From: Pigmentiphaga kullae
GTDB taxonomy: Bacteria > Pseudomonadota > Gammaproteobacteria > Burkholderiales > Burkholderiaceae_B
DNA length: 64,000 bases
Reading direction: 5' to 3'
Assembly (NCBI RefSeq): GCF_004216695.1
Contig: NZ_SGXC01000001.1
Coordinates: 2,356,001-2,420,000 of the forward strand
Positions 16,986-25,684 of the stretch are shown one piece after another (the first letter of the stretch is position 1; each line of letters begins with the position of its first letter). The notes under the pieces are model-generated. The model had not been told where the DNA came from. It saw only the letters and a program-made list of their open reading frames with translations, and searched no databases. A program made the translations under genes and the position numbers.

Positions 16986-17842
16986 GCGTCTCCGGTGGCG
17001 ATGGGCGAGCCGGGGCGGCTGCTCCATTCGCTCCACGAGCCGGGGTACAGCGCCGCCCCGGACAGGCCCGCCACTTCCATGGCAAGCAGGTTGTGGCAGG
17101 CGGTGACGCCGGAGCCGCACTGGCTGATGACCCGGTCGGCGGGCGTGCCGCCCAGCACCGCCTCGAACTCGGACCGCAACTGGGCGGCGGGCTTGAAGCG
17201 TCCGTCGGGCTGGAGGTTGTCGCGCAGGAAGCGGTTGGCGGCGCCGGGGATGTGGCCGCCCACGGCATCCAGGGTCTCGTTCTGGCCACGGAAGCGGTCG
17301 GGGGCGCGGGCATCGACGACCAGGCGCGGGGCTGGCGCGTCCAGGTTGGCCCGCACGTCCTCGTAGGTAGTGGTCGCCACCAGCGGCGGCCGCAGCGTGA
17401 ACGTGCCGGGCGCCGGCGCGGCGGGCTGGCCGGACTCCAGCGGGTAGCCCGCCTCGCGCCAGGCCGCCAGGCCGCCGTCCAGCACCGCGGCGGCCTCGTG
17501 GCCCGCCCAGCGCAGCAGCCACCAGAGGCGTGCGGCCATGGCGCCGCCGGCGGTGTCATAGCACACCACCTGGGTGGCGCCCGAGACGCCCAGGCGGGCC
17601 ATCAGGCCGGCGAAGTCCTCGCGCCGGGGCAGGGGGTGGCGGCCGTTGTCGCCGGTCTTGGCGCCGCTCAGGTCGCGGTCCAGGTGGACGTAGCGGGCGC
17701 CGGGAATATGCGCGGCCGCGTGGGCGCGCTCGCCCGCGCCGGTGTCCGCCAGGTCGAAGCTGCAATCGCACACGACGGCCGGCGAGGAGGATTGCAGCAG
17801 CGCGTGCAGCGCCTGCGCGGAAATCAGGGTGCTGATGCTCAT
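16982..17842 (-). CDS. sseA: 3-mercaptopyruvate/thiosulfate sulfurtransferase (two rhodanese domains)
   Basis: This 286-residue enzyme has two rhodanese domains, about residues 5-135 and 155-280. The second carries the active-site loop 'CGSGVTACH' with persulfide-forming C242; 'GSGVT' is the mercaptopyruvate-type loop. Linker features '[16 protein letters not shown]' and '[15 protein letters not shown]' are typical. It transfers sulfur to cyanide, thioredoxin or protein acceptors. The start at 17842 follows AGGAC at a suitable distance; an ATG eight codons upstream is possible. It is co-translated with moaC through a four-base overlap, hinting at a sulfur-supply role in cofactor synthesis (inference). 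Confidence 0.93.
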   Translation of the reverse strand: MSISTLISAQALHALLQSSSPAVVCDCSFDLADTGAGERAHAAAHIPGARYVHLDRDLSGAKTGDNGRHPLPRREDFAGLMARLGVSGATQVVCYDTAGGAMAARLWWLLRWAGHEAAAVLDGGLAAWREAGYPLESGQPAAPAPGTFTLRPPLVATTTYEDVRANLDAPAPRLVVDARAPDRFRGQNETLDAVGGHIPGAANRFLRDNLQPDGRFKPAAQLRSEFEAVLGGTPADRVISQCGSGVTACHNLLAMEVAGLSGAALYPGSWSEWSSRPGSPIATGDA

Positions 17843-17958
17843 GGCATGTCCTGTAAGCGTTGCCATGCGGCCGGTCTGGCTCCGGCCGGCATTGGTAAAT
17901 TTTTCACGTTTCGCCTGGGAAGCGGGAACCCGTCGCCCAAGCTGGCTATCATACCGGT

Positions 17959-19458
17959 ATGCCGAATTCCGAACGTTCCCCGTCGCTGCGCCGCAAGGCC
18001 GCCGCGCTGCTGCTTCCGGCCCTGTTGGCGGCGGCCGCGCCGGCGCTGGCGCCCGCCCAGCCGGTGGGGCTGCCCGACCTGGGCGATTCGGCGGCGCAGG
18101 AGCTTTCCCCCAGGCTGGAACAGCGGCTGGGCGACGCCATCATGATGGAATCCCTGCGCGATCCGGCCTATATCGACGATCCGGACCTGCTCCAGTACCT
18201 GACCGGCATGGCGCGCCAGTTGTCGGCCCATGCGCCCGTGGGCACGCCCAACATCAACGTGTTCGCGGTGCGCGACCCCAGCATCAACGCGTTCGCGATG
18301 CCGGGCGGCTACATAGGCGTGCATACCGGGCTGGTGGTGGCCGCGCAGTCCGAGTCCGAACTGGCCGGCGTGCTGGCGCACGAAATCGGCCACGTGGTGC
18401 AGCGGCATATCGCCCGGGGCCTGGTGCAGCAGAAGCAGGACACGCTGATCATGGTGGCGGCCCTGCTGGCGGCGCTGGTGGCGGCGCGCGGCAATTCGCA
18501 GGCGCCCGAGGCGGCGATGGCCTTCGGCCAGGCGGCGGCCATCAATTCGCAACTGGGCTTCTCGCGCGAGGCCGAGCGCGAAGCCGACCGTACCGGGTTC
18601 CAGATGCTGGAGGCAGCCAACTACAACGTCAACGGCATGGCCTCGTTCTTCGGCCGCCTGATGCAGGCGTCGGGGCTGAACGAGCGGACCGGCCAGGCTT
18701 TCACCCGCACCCACCCGCTGTCCATCGAGCGTATGTCCGACATGCAGAACCGGGCGCGCGGCGTGGTGATCCACGACCGTCCGAGCTCCTCGGACTTCTA
18801 TTTCGTGCGCGCCAAGATGCGCATGCTGCAGGCCAACAGCGGGCAGGACACCCTCGAGGCCATCCGCTATTTCGAGAACCGTACCACCGAGGCCCAGGGC
18901 ATCGAGCGGTCCGCGGCCTACTACGGCATGGCCCTGGGCTACGTGCGCCAGCGTCAGTACGACAAGGCCAACGACGCGTACCTGGCCGCCACGTCCGGCG
19001 CACGCACCCATTTCATGCTCGAGCACCTGGCCATCGACCTGGCGCTGGCCCGCAACGACACGCAGCAGGCCATAAGCCTGGCGCGCAGCGCCGTCGCGCG
19101 GTGGCCCGAGCAGCGCGGCCTGGCCATGGCGATGGCCGAATCGCTGCAGCGCGCCGGCCGCAACCAGGAGGCGGTCGATTTCCTGAAGGAACAGATGCTC
19201 AAGTGGAGCGACGAGCCCCGCTTCTACCAGATGGCCGCGGTCAGCTATTCGCGGCTGGGCAGCGCCGTGAACGAGCGCCGCAACATGGCCGACTACTACG
19301 CGATGACCGGCGCCTTGCCGGCCGCGGTCGAGCAGTTGCAGCAGGCGCGCGCGGCCTCGAAAGACTTCTACGAGCAGTCGCAGATCGATGCCAAGGTGCG
19401 CGAATACCAGCGCCGGCTGAAGGAAGAGCGCGACCTGCTCAAGCGTTTCCAGAGTTGA
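17959..19458 (+). CDS. bepA: Periplasmic M48 metalloprotease/chaperone BepA
   Basis: This is a 499-residue exported protein. A signal peptide (basic 'RRK', hydrophobic stretch, 'APAQP' at about residue 34) precedes an M48 protease domain with zinc motif H141-E-I-G-H145 and third ligand in 'EAEREADR'. A C-terminal TPR-like helical half extends to the end. BepA degrades or assists misassembled LptD and BAM substrates at the outer membrane. Length and domain order agree with BepA/YfgC. It is monocistronic, divergent from sseA-moaC, and followed at once by a strong terminator. Confidence 0.93.
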   Translation: MPNSERSPSLRRKAAALLLPALLAAAAPALAPAQPVGLPDLGDSAAQELSPRLEQRLGDAIMMESLRDPAYIDDPDLLQYLTGMARQLSAHAPVGTPNINVFAVRDPSINAFAMPGGYIGVHTGLVVAAQSESELAGVLAHEIGHVVQRHIARGLVQQKQDTLIMVAALLAALVAARGNSQAPEAAMAFGQAAAINSQLGFSREAEREADRTGFQMLEAANYNVNGMASFFGRLMQASGLNERTGQAFTRTHPLSIERMSDMQNRARGVVIHDRPSSSDFYFVRAKMRMLQANSGQDTLEAIRYFENRTTEAQGIERSAAYYGMALGYVRQRQYDKANDAYLAATSGARTHFMLEHLAIDLALARNDTQQAISLARSAVARWPEQRGLAMAMAESLQRAGRNQEAVDFLKEQMLKWSDEPRFYQMAAVSYSRLGSAVNERRNMADYYAMTGALPAAVEQLQQARAASKDFYEQSQIDAKVREYQRRLKEERDLLKRFQS

Positions 19459-19462
19459 GCGA

Positions 19463-19487
19463 TGCCGTCCGCCAGGACGGCATTTTT
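19463..19487 (+). terminator. Rho-independent terminator of bepA
   Basis: The perfect stem TGCCGTCC/GGACGGCA has a GCCA loop and is followed by TTTTT. It begins four bases after the bepA stop, a classic intrinsic terminator. Confidence 0.93.
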
Positions 19488-19528
19488 ACGCCTGCCCGGC
19501 TTTTATTTTTACGCCTGCCCGGCTTTTT
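19483..19528. repeat. Tandem 23-base direct repeat, two copies
   Basis: A unit starting TTTTTACGCCTGCCCGGCTT begins at 19483 and again at 19506, a period of 23 bases, and ends in an extended T-run. The first copy starts inside the T-tract of the bepA terminator. The T-runs could act as backup termination, or the pair may be a slippage duplication. Confidence 0.85.
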
Positions 19529-19593
19529 TTTGCGCCATTTATATACTCGGCTTCCTATAGTGGAGGCGTCGAAACTTCCTGCGTTTCCACGCC

Positions 19594-19914
19594 ATGGCGC
19601 CCAGATCCCCTGCCGTCCTGCCACGACCGCGAGCCGTCGAACGGCCGATGCCCAATGCCGCGGTCGACCGTGTGCTGATAGTCCTGAGAGTCGATTCCTG
19701 CCATGCCGCGCTGGCCAGGCAGGTGCTGCATGCGTGCCTGGGCGACAGGATTTCGCTCTACTCCATACGCGACGATCACCGCACCGGACGCTGCACATTC
19801 CAGGTGAGGCTTCGATGCTGCTCGGTCGATACGCTGATGAGCGCCATCATGGCTGGCCTGCCCGAGGCCGAGTTCGGGGCGATACGTGCGGGCGCGCGGG
19901 CCTTCGAGCAATGA
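19594..19914 (+). CDS. Small ACT-like domain protein coupled to the DapA-family gene
   Basis: This 106-residue protein is not firmly recognised. From residue 26 on it reads 'RVLIVLRVDSCHAALARQVL' and later 'TFQVRLRCCSVDTLMSAI', which resembles an ACT-type beta-alpha-beta-beta-alpha-beta ligand-binding module. Its stop overlaps the start of the DapA-family gene (ATGA), strong support that it is translated. An internal ATG at 19648 would remove a proline/arginine-rich leader and may be the real start. A possible -10 (TATAGT, 19557-19562) lies upstream. A regulatory subunit for the neighbouring lyase is possible (inference). Confidence 0.6.
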   Translation: MAPRSPAVLPRPRAVERPMPNAAVDRVLIVLRVDSCHAALARQVLHACLGDRISLYSIRDDHRTGRCTFQVRLRCCSVDTLMSAIMAGLPEAEFGAIRAGARAFEQ

Positions 19915-20924
19915 GCCCCTCGACGTTTCAAGGGCTCTGGCTGCCGCTGGTGACCCCCTTGCGGGACGGTTTCATCGACCTGCATGCCCTGCGTCTCCTG
20001 GCTGGCACGTATGCCGAAGCAGGCCTCGATGGCTTCGTCTTGTTCGGATCCACGGGCGAGGGCAGCCTGATCTCGGAGCAGGAGAAGATACTGGGCGTCC
20101 GGGCCGTGCGCGAGGCCGCGCCGGGGCTGCCGCTGGTGATCGGGGCGGGCGGGGTCGATACCCTGGACCTCTGCGCGGCGCTGCGGCGCATGGCGCCGCT
20201 GCGCCCCGAGGGCTGGCTGGTGCCTCCGCCCTACTATCTGCGGCCCGCGCCGGCCGGCATCGCCTGGCACTACCGGAAGGTGGCGCAGGCCGCGGGAGGG
20301 GTGCCCGTGATCGCGTATGACGTCCCGGCGCGCACCGGCTGCAGGATGTCCGGAGAGACCGTCGGCGCATTGCTTCGGGACGGCGATTGCGCCGCGATCA
20401 AGATGTGCGACCCCGCTGCGCTGTCGGACTGCAATGTTCAAGGGGTCGCGCCGCTGCTGTGCGGCGACGACGCCTGTTTCCTGGATCATTTCCTGCTTGG
20501 CGGCGCGGGAGCGGTGACGGCCGCGGCGCATATCCGGCCGGATCTTTTCGCTGCCGTCATGGCGTTGGCGCGGTCGGGCAGGGAGGCCGCCGCGCGTCGA
20601 TTGTTCGACCCCATGCGTGCGGTGATCGACCTGGTTTTCGCCGAGCCCAATCCGGCTCCGTTGAAGCATTTTCTTGCCGGGCAGGGATTGATTGCACACG
20701 AGCTGCGTCTGCCGATGACGCCGGCCGGAGACGAACTGGGCCAGCGACTGGTCGCGGCGGTGGCTCGCCTGCCCACGCCCGAGACCGTCAGGATGCATCG
20801 GGACATCCCGCTAGGGGCGGGGAGCGGGCCGGTCGACGAACCCGAATGCGTCGCTGGCGGGCACCCGCAGCCGCTCCAGGGGCGCGGTGGCCGGAATCAG
20901 GGGCGGATAGGCCACGAGGATTGA
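19911..20924 (+). CDS. DapA-family (dihydrodipicolinate synthase-like) aldolase/lyase
   Basis: This 337-residue (beta/alpha)8 Schiff-base aldolase has 'FGSTGEGSLISEQEK' (about residue 44, pyruvate-binding loop), 'PPPYYLRPAP' with the catalytic tyrosine, and 'CAAIKMCDP' with the Schiff-base lysine. The substrate is not clear; such divergent members also act as KDG aldolases or N-acetylneuraminate lyases. The family is normally about 290-300 residues. Here a tail of roughly 40 residues rich in Gly/Arg continues antisense through the 3' end of the DUF2946-like gene, as if the original stop had been lost. It is coupled to the small ACT-like gene by an ATGA overlap. Confidence 0.85.
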   Translation: MSPSTFQGLWLPLVTPLRDGFIDLHALRLLAGTYAEAGLDGFVLFGSTGEGSLISEQEKILGVRAVREAAPGLPLVIGAGGVDTLDLCAALRRMAPLRPEGWLVPPPYYLRPAPAGIAWHYRKVAQAAGGVPVIAYDVPARTGCRMSGETVGALLRDGDCAAIKMCDPAALSDCNVQGVAPLLCGDDACFLDHFLLGGAGAVTAAAHIRPDLFAAVMALARSGREAAARRLFDPMRAVIDLVFAEPNPAPLKHFLAGQGLIAHELRLPMTPAGDELGQRLVAAVARLPTPETVRMHRDIPLGAGSGPVDEPECVAGGHPQPLQGRGGRNQGRIGHED

Positions 20925-21431
20925 GTCGGAGGCCGCCGGTTCCGGCCCCGGGGCGGCCAGCCAGCCGGGCGCCGCATCGAGCAGCGGCTGGCCGGACGCC
21001 AGCGTCATGCGTTCCAGCACCTCCGGCAGGTGGCGATCCTCGACCATGGCGGGGCCGTGTTCGGTCGCGGCGTAGAGCCTGCCTTCGGCGTCCAGCGCCC
21101 ACCTGTCCACCCGGGACACCATCTGGCCGGCATGGGTCGCCAGGGTGCCGGCCGCATCCGCCTGGCGCAGGATCAGCGGTGCCGCGTCCAGCCTGACGAA
21201 CACGCGCTGCGGGCCGTTCTGGAAGAACCAGCGCCCCTGTTCGTCGTGCGCGTAGTTGCGCCCGATGAAGGCCAGGATCCCGATGTTGGAAATGGAGACG
21301 CCCGGCCCGCCCGCCAGGGCATCGCCGGCGGGATGCAGGCGCCAGCGGCCCCGCGCATCCAGCGACAACCAGCCATAGGCGTCCGGCACATCGGGCCAGC
21401 GCGCCATGGCGGCAAGGACATCGCTATCCAT
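20811..21431 (-). CDS. Conserved protein of unknown function (DUF2946-like)
   Basis: This 206-residue protein has the pattern 'MARWPDVPDAYGWLSLDARGRWRL' near the start, then 'FIGRNYAHDEQGRWFFQNGPQRVFVRL'. I remember this from Burkholderiales proteins annotated DUF2946; the label is from memory. No signal peptide or membrane segment is visible, and its function is unknown. Its start overlaps the end of the ThDP enzyme gene by eight bases, so it is co-translated with it, and its 3' end runs about 114 bases into the tail of the convergent DapA-family gene. Confidence 0.75.
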   Translation of the reverse strand: MDSDVLAAMARWPDVPDAYGWLSLDARGRWRLHPAGDALAGGPGVSISNIGILAFIGRNYAHDEQGRWFFQNGPQRVFVRLDAAPLILRQADAAGTLATHAGQMVSRVDRWALDAEGRLYAATEHGPAMVEDRHLPEVLERMTLASGQPLLDAAPGWLAAPGPEPAASDSILVAYPPLIPATAPLERLRVPASDAFGFVDRPAPRP

Positions 21432-23106
21432 GCCCCGCCAGCCACGACTGCGGCGTGATCTGCCGGGGATCCGTGCGCAGCTCCAGCAGCGCCGGGCGGC
21501 CGGCCGCCCGGGCGCGCTCGAACGCGGCGGGGAAGGCATCGGCGCTTTCCACCCGTTCGGCGTGGGCGCCGAACGACAGGGCCAGCGCGACGAAATCGGG
21601 GTTGCGCAGGTCGGTGGCGCTGACCCGGCCGGGGAAGCGCTTTTCCTGGTGCATGCGGATGGTGCCGTACATGCCGTTGTTGACGACGATGACGACCACG
21701 GGGGAATCGAACTGCAGCGCGGTGGCCAGTTCCTGGGGATACATCAGGAAGCAGCCGTCGCCCGACACGCAGACCACGGTGCGGTCGGGGTGGCGCAGCT
21801 TGGCGGCTATCGCCGCGGGCAGGCCGTAGCCCATGGCGCCGCAGGTGGGGGCGATTTCCGTGCGCGGCTGGCGGTAGCGGTAGAACCGGTGCAGCCACAC
21901 CGCGTAGTTGCCGGCGCCGTTGGCAATGATGGCGTCGTCGGGCAGGGTGCGGTCCAGATGGGCGATGACCTGGCCCAGGTCGATGCCGCGGGCCTCGGCA
22001 TGCGGCGCCGGCACGACCTGGTAGCGCGCGTGCAGTTCGCCGGCCCGGCGGGTCCAGTCGTCCCAGGCGCGCGAGGCCGGGGCTTCCAGGCCGCGCAGCA
22101 GGGCGGCGGCGGGCGCGGCCGCCGACTGGATGGCCAGGTCGGGTTGGTAGACGCGGCCCAGCTCGGCCGCGTCGGCGTGCAGATGGATCAGTTTCTGGGC
22201 GGGGCGAGGCGGCGTCAGCAGCGTGTAGCCGCCGGTGGCGATTTCTCCCAGCCGCGTGCCCACGGCCAGGATGAGGTCGGCATCGCGCACCAGCGCAGCC
22301 AGTTCGGGGTTCATGCCCAGGCTCAGGTGGCCGGCGTACTGGGGCAGGCGGTTGTCGAAGATGTCCTGGCGGCGGAAGGCGCAGGCCACGGGCAGGTTCC
22401 AGGCCTGGACGAAGGCGGAGAAATCCGAGGCGGCGCGTTCGCTCCAGTTCGATCCGCCCAGCAGGACCAGCGGACGGCGGGCCTGGACCAGCATCTCGCG
22501 CAGGCGCGGGGCCGCATCGGGATCGGGGCCGCTGGCGGCCGTCGGGGCGACCGCGGCGGGGGCGGACGGGCAGGCGGCGCTCAGCACGTCCTCGGGCAGG
22601 GCCACCACCACCGGGCCGGGGCGGCCGGAGGTGGCGCAGGCGAAGGCCCGCGCCACGAGTTCGGGAATGCGCGTGGCATCGTCGACGCTGACGACCCACT
22701 TGGCGATGCCGCCGAACATGGACGGGTAGTCGATTTCCTGGAAGGCTTCGCGGCCCAGCTCGCGCGTGGGGACCTGGCCGACGAACAGGATCAGCGGCGT
22801 CGAGTCCTGCTGGGCGATGTGCACGCCTATGCTGGCGTGGGTGGCGCCCGGGCCGCGCGTGACGAAGCAGATGCCCGGCCGTCCGGTCAGCTTGCCGTCG
22901 GCTTCGGCCATGTTGGCGGCGGCGCCTTCGTGCTTGGCGACGACGACGTCGATGTCGGCGTGGGCGTGCAGGGCATCGAGCACGTCCAGGTAGCTTTCGC
23001 CGGGGACGCAGAAGACGCGGTCGACGCCGTTGGCGGTCAGCGCGTCGACCAGGAGGCGGCCGCCGGTGGTGGTGGAAGCGTTGGAAACCGTGGAATTCGA
23101 GGCCAT
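21424..23106 (-). CDS. Thiamine-diphosphate-dependent enzyme, acetolactate synthase-like
   Basis: This 560-residue three-domain ThDP enzyme has an N-terminal PYR domain with activating glutamate E60 in 'KHEGAAANMAEADGKLTG', a central domain with 'GRPGPVVVALPEDV', and a C-terminal PP domain with the Mg/ThDP motif starting 'SGDGCFLMYPQEL' and ending 'VNNGMYG'. It condenses or decarboxylates 2-oxoacids. Many such Burkholderiales paralogues are labelled acetolactate synthase although the biosynthetic IlvB has an IlvH partner, which is absent here. A benzoylformate-, oxalyl-CoA- or sulfoacetaldehyde-type activity is possible. It is paired with the DUF2946-like gene downstream. Confidence 0.88.
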   Translation of the reverse strand: MASNSTVSNASTTTGGRLLVDALTANGVDRVFCVPGESYLDVLDALHAHADIDVVVAKHEGAAANMAEADGKLTGRPGICFVTRGPGATHASIGVHIAQQDSTPLILFVGQVPTRELGREAFQEIDYPSMFGGIAKWVVSVDDATRIPELVARAFACATSGRPGPVVVALPEDVLSAACPSAPAAVAPTAASGPDPDAAPRLREMLVQARRPLVLLGGSNWSERAASDFSAFVQAWNLPVACAFRRQDIFDNRLPQYAGHLSLGMNPELAALVRDADLILAVGTRLGEIATGGYTLLTPPRPAQKLIHLHADAAELGRVYQPDLAIQSAAAPAAALLRGLEAPASRAWDDWTRRAGELHARYQVVPAPHAEARGIDLGQVIAHLDRTLPDDAIIANGAGNYAVWLHRFYRYRQPRTEIAPTCGAMGYGLPAAIAAKLRHPDRTVVCVSGDGCFLMYPQELATALQFDSPVVVIVVNNGMYGTIRMHQEKRFPGRVSATDLRNPDFVALALSFGAHAERVESADAFPAAFERARAAGRPALLELRTDPRQITPQSWLAGHG

Positions 23107-23189
23107 GGAAGCATCCGTGTGGTTTTCCCCATTGTCGAAGAAAACGCCAGGGATGTCAGCGGGGGCTTGCCCCGATGGGGGAACGGGCC

Positions 23190-24236
23190 CTAGCGTCCGG
23201 TCCGGAAGAAATCCGCCAGCCTGCGCGGCAGCCAGTTCAGGTTGCTCGGGAAGCTTCCCGTGGGAAAGCCCGCGTGGCCGCCCTGCTCGGGCTGGTGCAG
23301 GACCACGTGGCCGGACGCCTGCTCGGGCGTGGGCAGGTAGCGGCCGGGCAGAAAGGGGTCGTTGCGCGCATTGAGCACCAGCGTCGGGATGGCGATGTCC
23401 ATCAGCAGGGGCTTGCTGGAGGCGCGCGTCCAGTAGTCGGCGACGTCGCGAAAGCCGTGCGTGGGCGCGGTGTAGGCGTCGTCGAATTCGTACAGGTCGC
23501 GCGCGTTGGCCACGCGCAGCACGTCTATGGTGCCGGGGAAGCGCTGCGCCTTCTGGAGTGTCTTGGACTTCAGCGTGCGCAGGAACATGTGGGTGTAGAT
23601 CCGGCGGTTGATCAGCCCGGTGCCCAGCGTGCGTCCGCCGGCCATCAGGTCGACCGGCGCCGAGACGCCCGCCGCCGCCGCGAGCCAGCCGGCGGTGCCG
23701 CCGGCCTCGCCCAGGTATTTCAGCAGCGCGTTGCCGCCCAGCGAAATGCCGGCGGCGTGCCAGCGCATCTGCGGCAGGCGCTGCCGCACGGCGTCCAGCA
23801 TGAAGCCGACGTCGGCGGAGTCGCCCGAGTGGTAGGCGCGGGGCAGGCGGTTCGGTTCGCCCGAGCAGCCGCGGAAGTGCGGCACGACGACGGTCCAGCC
23901 GCGGGCCCGGAAATACTGCGAGATGGCCTGCGCATAGTGGCTGGCGCTGCTGCCTTCCAGTCCGTGGAACAGCACGAGGCCGTTGCGCGAGGCGGCGGCG
24001 GTGCCGGCTGTCTCGGCCAGCCGCGCGAACAGGTCGGGGCCGACGCCCGTGTCGGGTCCGAGGCCGGGAGCCGTCCAGTCGAAGTCGATGAAATCGCCGT
24101 CGGGCGTGTCCACCCGTTCGCGCTGGAACGAGGCGTGATGGTGCGACGAGAGCTGCGACGCGAAGATGGTCTGGCTATGTCCTTCGGGCAACCATGCGGG
24201 AGTGGGGCAGGGGGTCGTGTCCAGGTAAGCGGGCAT
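23190..24236 (-). CDS. YheT-family alpha/beta hydrolase
   Basis: This 348-residue hydrolase is of the YheT/EMB8 family. Features are 'WLPEGHSQTIF' near residue 16, 'LVLFHGLEGSSASHYAQAI', 'FRGCSGEPNRLPRAYHSGD', the nucleophile elbow 'GISLGGNALLKYLGE', and the late acid and histidine in 'ARNDPFLPG' and 'GGHAGF'. Family members are cytoplasmic esterases/acyltransferases of unsettled substrate. It follows the NTF2-like gene by 18 bases in the purU-NTF2-yheT run. Confidence 0.92.
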   Translation of the reverse strand: MPAYLDTTPCPTPAWLPEGHSQTIFASQLSSHHHASFQRERVDTPDGDFIDFDWTAPGLGPDTGVGPDLFARLAETAGTAAASRNGLVLFHGLEGSSASHYAQAISQYFRARGWTVVVPHFRGCSGEPNRLPRAYHSGDSADVGFMLDAVRQRLPQMRWHAAGISLGGNALLKYLGEAGGTAGWLAAAAGVSAPVDLMAGGRTLGTGLINRRIYTHMFLRTLKSKTLQKAQRFPGTIDVLRVANARDLYEFDDAYTAPTHGFRDVADYWTRASSKPLLMDIAIPTLVLNARNDPFLPGRYLPTPEQASGHVVLHQPEQGGHAGFPTGSFPSNLNWLPRRLADFFRTGR

Positions 24237-24254
24237 GCGGGATGGGCGGGCGAC

Positions 24255-24704
24255 TCAATGCAGGAGGTCGGGAACGTCCTGGAGCTCGGTCGGACCGAGG
24301 TCGGCAGGGGCTTGCGACGAGTGGTGCAGGACCAGCCGCCAGCCTGTGGGACCTTTATGGAAGACATTGGTTGCATAGCAGTTGACGAGCTGCTTGCCCT
24401 GGGAGGTGTCGACCACGAGCTGTTCGACCACGGTGTGGACCGAACTCATCATGCTTTGCACGGCGTGGACGCGCGTGGGCCGTATCGGCACCGGGGAGCT
24501 GCCCAGGATCTCGCGCCACGATTCCATCACGGCGTCGTGCCCGATCAGCCGCGGCCCGCCCGGATGGATGCAGACGATGTCCTCGTCGTCGGCCCAGACC
24601 GCCATCAGCTGGGCGAGGTCGCCTTGCTCCAGGGCGTCGTAGAACGCCTGCTCGGCTTCTTCGGAGGTGGCGAACAGCGGCGCGCCGCGGGATTTGAGCA
24701 CCAT
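24255..24704 (-). CDS. SnoaL/NTF2-like (DUF4440-type) protein
   Basis: This 149-residue single-domain protein of the cystatin/NTF2-like fold has 'SEEAEQAFYDALEQGDLAQLMAVW' near residues 14-37, 'CIHPGGPRLIGHDAVMESWREIL' and a C-terminal 'GPTGWRLVLHHSS'. Such domains occur in isomerases, polyketide cyclases and unknown small-ligand binders. Its ATG overlaps the purU stop by one base (TAATG), indicating translational coupling and a possible link to folate/formate handling, but no function is established. Confidence 0.88.
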   Translation of the reverse strand: MVLKSRGAPLFATSEEAEQAFYDALEQGDLAQLMAVWADDEDIVCIHPGGPRLIGHDAVMESWREILGSSPVPIRPTRVHAVQSMMSSVHTVVEQLVVDTSQGKQLVNCYATNVFHKGPTGWRLVLHHSSQAPADLGPTELQDVPDLLH

Positions 24705-25558
24705 TACGCGAATACGATCGTCTTGTGGCCGTTCAGCAGGATGCGATGCTCGACGTGCCAGCGGACGGCGCGCGCCAGCACCAGGCATTCGACGTCGCGG
24801 CCGACCTGGGTCAGGGTTTCCGGAGACATGCTGTGGTCCACGCGGGCGATGTCCTGTTCGATGATGGGGCCTTCGTCGAGATCGGGCGTGACGTAGTGGG
24901 CGGTGGCGCCGATCAGCTTCACGCCGCGGTCGTGCGCCTGGTAGTACGGGCGCGCGCCCTTGAAGCTGGGCAGGAAGCTGTGGTGGATATTGATCGCGCG
25001 GCCGGCCAGCGCCCGGCACATCTCGGGCGACAGGATCTGCATGTAGCGGGCCAGCACGACCAGGTCGACGTTCTCGCGCTCGGCGATCTGCAGCACCTGG
25101 CGCTCTTGCTGTTCCTTGCCGCCCTGCGCCACCGGCAGGTGGTAGAAGGGCACGCCGTACGAGGCGGACAGCAGCGCGAAGTCGGGGTGGTTGGAGACCA
25201 CCGCGGGAATGTCGATGGGCAGCTGCCCGCTCTTGGCGCGGAACAGCAGGTCGTTCAGGCAGTGGCCGTGCTTGCTGACCATCAGCAGCACGCGCGCGCG
25301 CCGGTGCGGGTCGCGGATCTGCCACTGCATGGAGAAGCGCTCGCCCACGGCGGCGAATTCCTTGCGCACGGTGTCGGCGTCCAGGCCGTCCGGAGCCGTG
25401 AAGTGCACGCGCAGGAAGAACAGCCGGGTGTCCTCGTCCCCGAACTGCTGCGAGTCCAGGATGTTGCAGCCGCGCTCGAACAGGAATCCCGACACGTGGT
25501 ACACGATGCCGGTCGTATCGGGGCAGGCGAGCGTCAGGATGTAATCGTTGTGCTGCAC
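24704..25558 (-). CDS. purU: Formyltetrahydrofolate deformylase PurU
   Basis: This 284-residue enzyme has an N-terminal ACT domain (residues 6-85, starting 'YILTLACPDTTGIV') and a C-terminal formyl-transferase/hydrolase domain with 'VVSNHPDF', 'INIHHSFLPSFKGARPY' and 'IGATAHYVTPDLDEGPII', including the catalytic His and Asp. It hydrolyses 10-formyltetrahydrofolate to formate and tetrahydrofolate and balances one-carbon pools. Length and domain order match E. coli PurU. It leads the leftward run purU-NTF2-yheT. Confidence 0.96.
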   Translation of the reverse strand: MQHNDYILTLACPDTTGIVYHVSGFLFERGCNILDSQQFGDEDTRLFFLRVHFTAPDGLDADTVRKEFAAVGERFSMQWQIRDPHRRARVLLMVSKHGHCLNDLLFRAKSGQLPIDIPAVVSNHPDFALLSASYGVPFYHLPVAQGGKEQQERQVLQIAERENVDLVVLARYMQILSPEMCRALAGRAINIHHSFLPSFKGARPYYQAHDRGVKLIGATAHYVTPDLDEGPIIEQDIARVDHSMSPETLTQVGRDVECLVLARAVRWHVEHRILLNGHKTIVFA

Positions 25559-25684
25559 GGGGAGGTCCTGTGAATAAAAAGCAAACCCCGGCGGACCGGG
25601 GCAGCGTCAGCTATGTCCCCCTTTCGTGGGCACAGCGGATCCGGCTTTGCCGGTCCGCCAGTGCCGCCCCCTGGGGGGCGCACG

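Noticed and set aside
17742-19910. A long plus-strand frame running through bepA into the DapA-family gene
   Set aside because: Opposite bepA's frame it has no domain; only the part from 19911, which overlaps the small ACT-like gene's stop, resembles a real protein.
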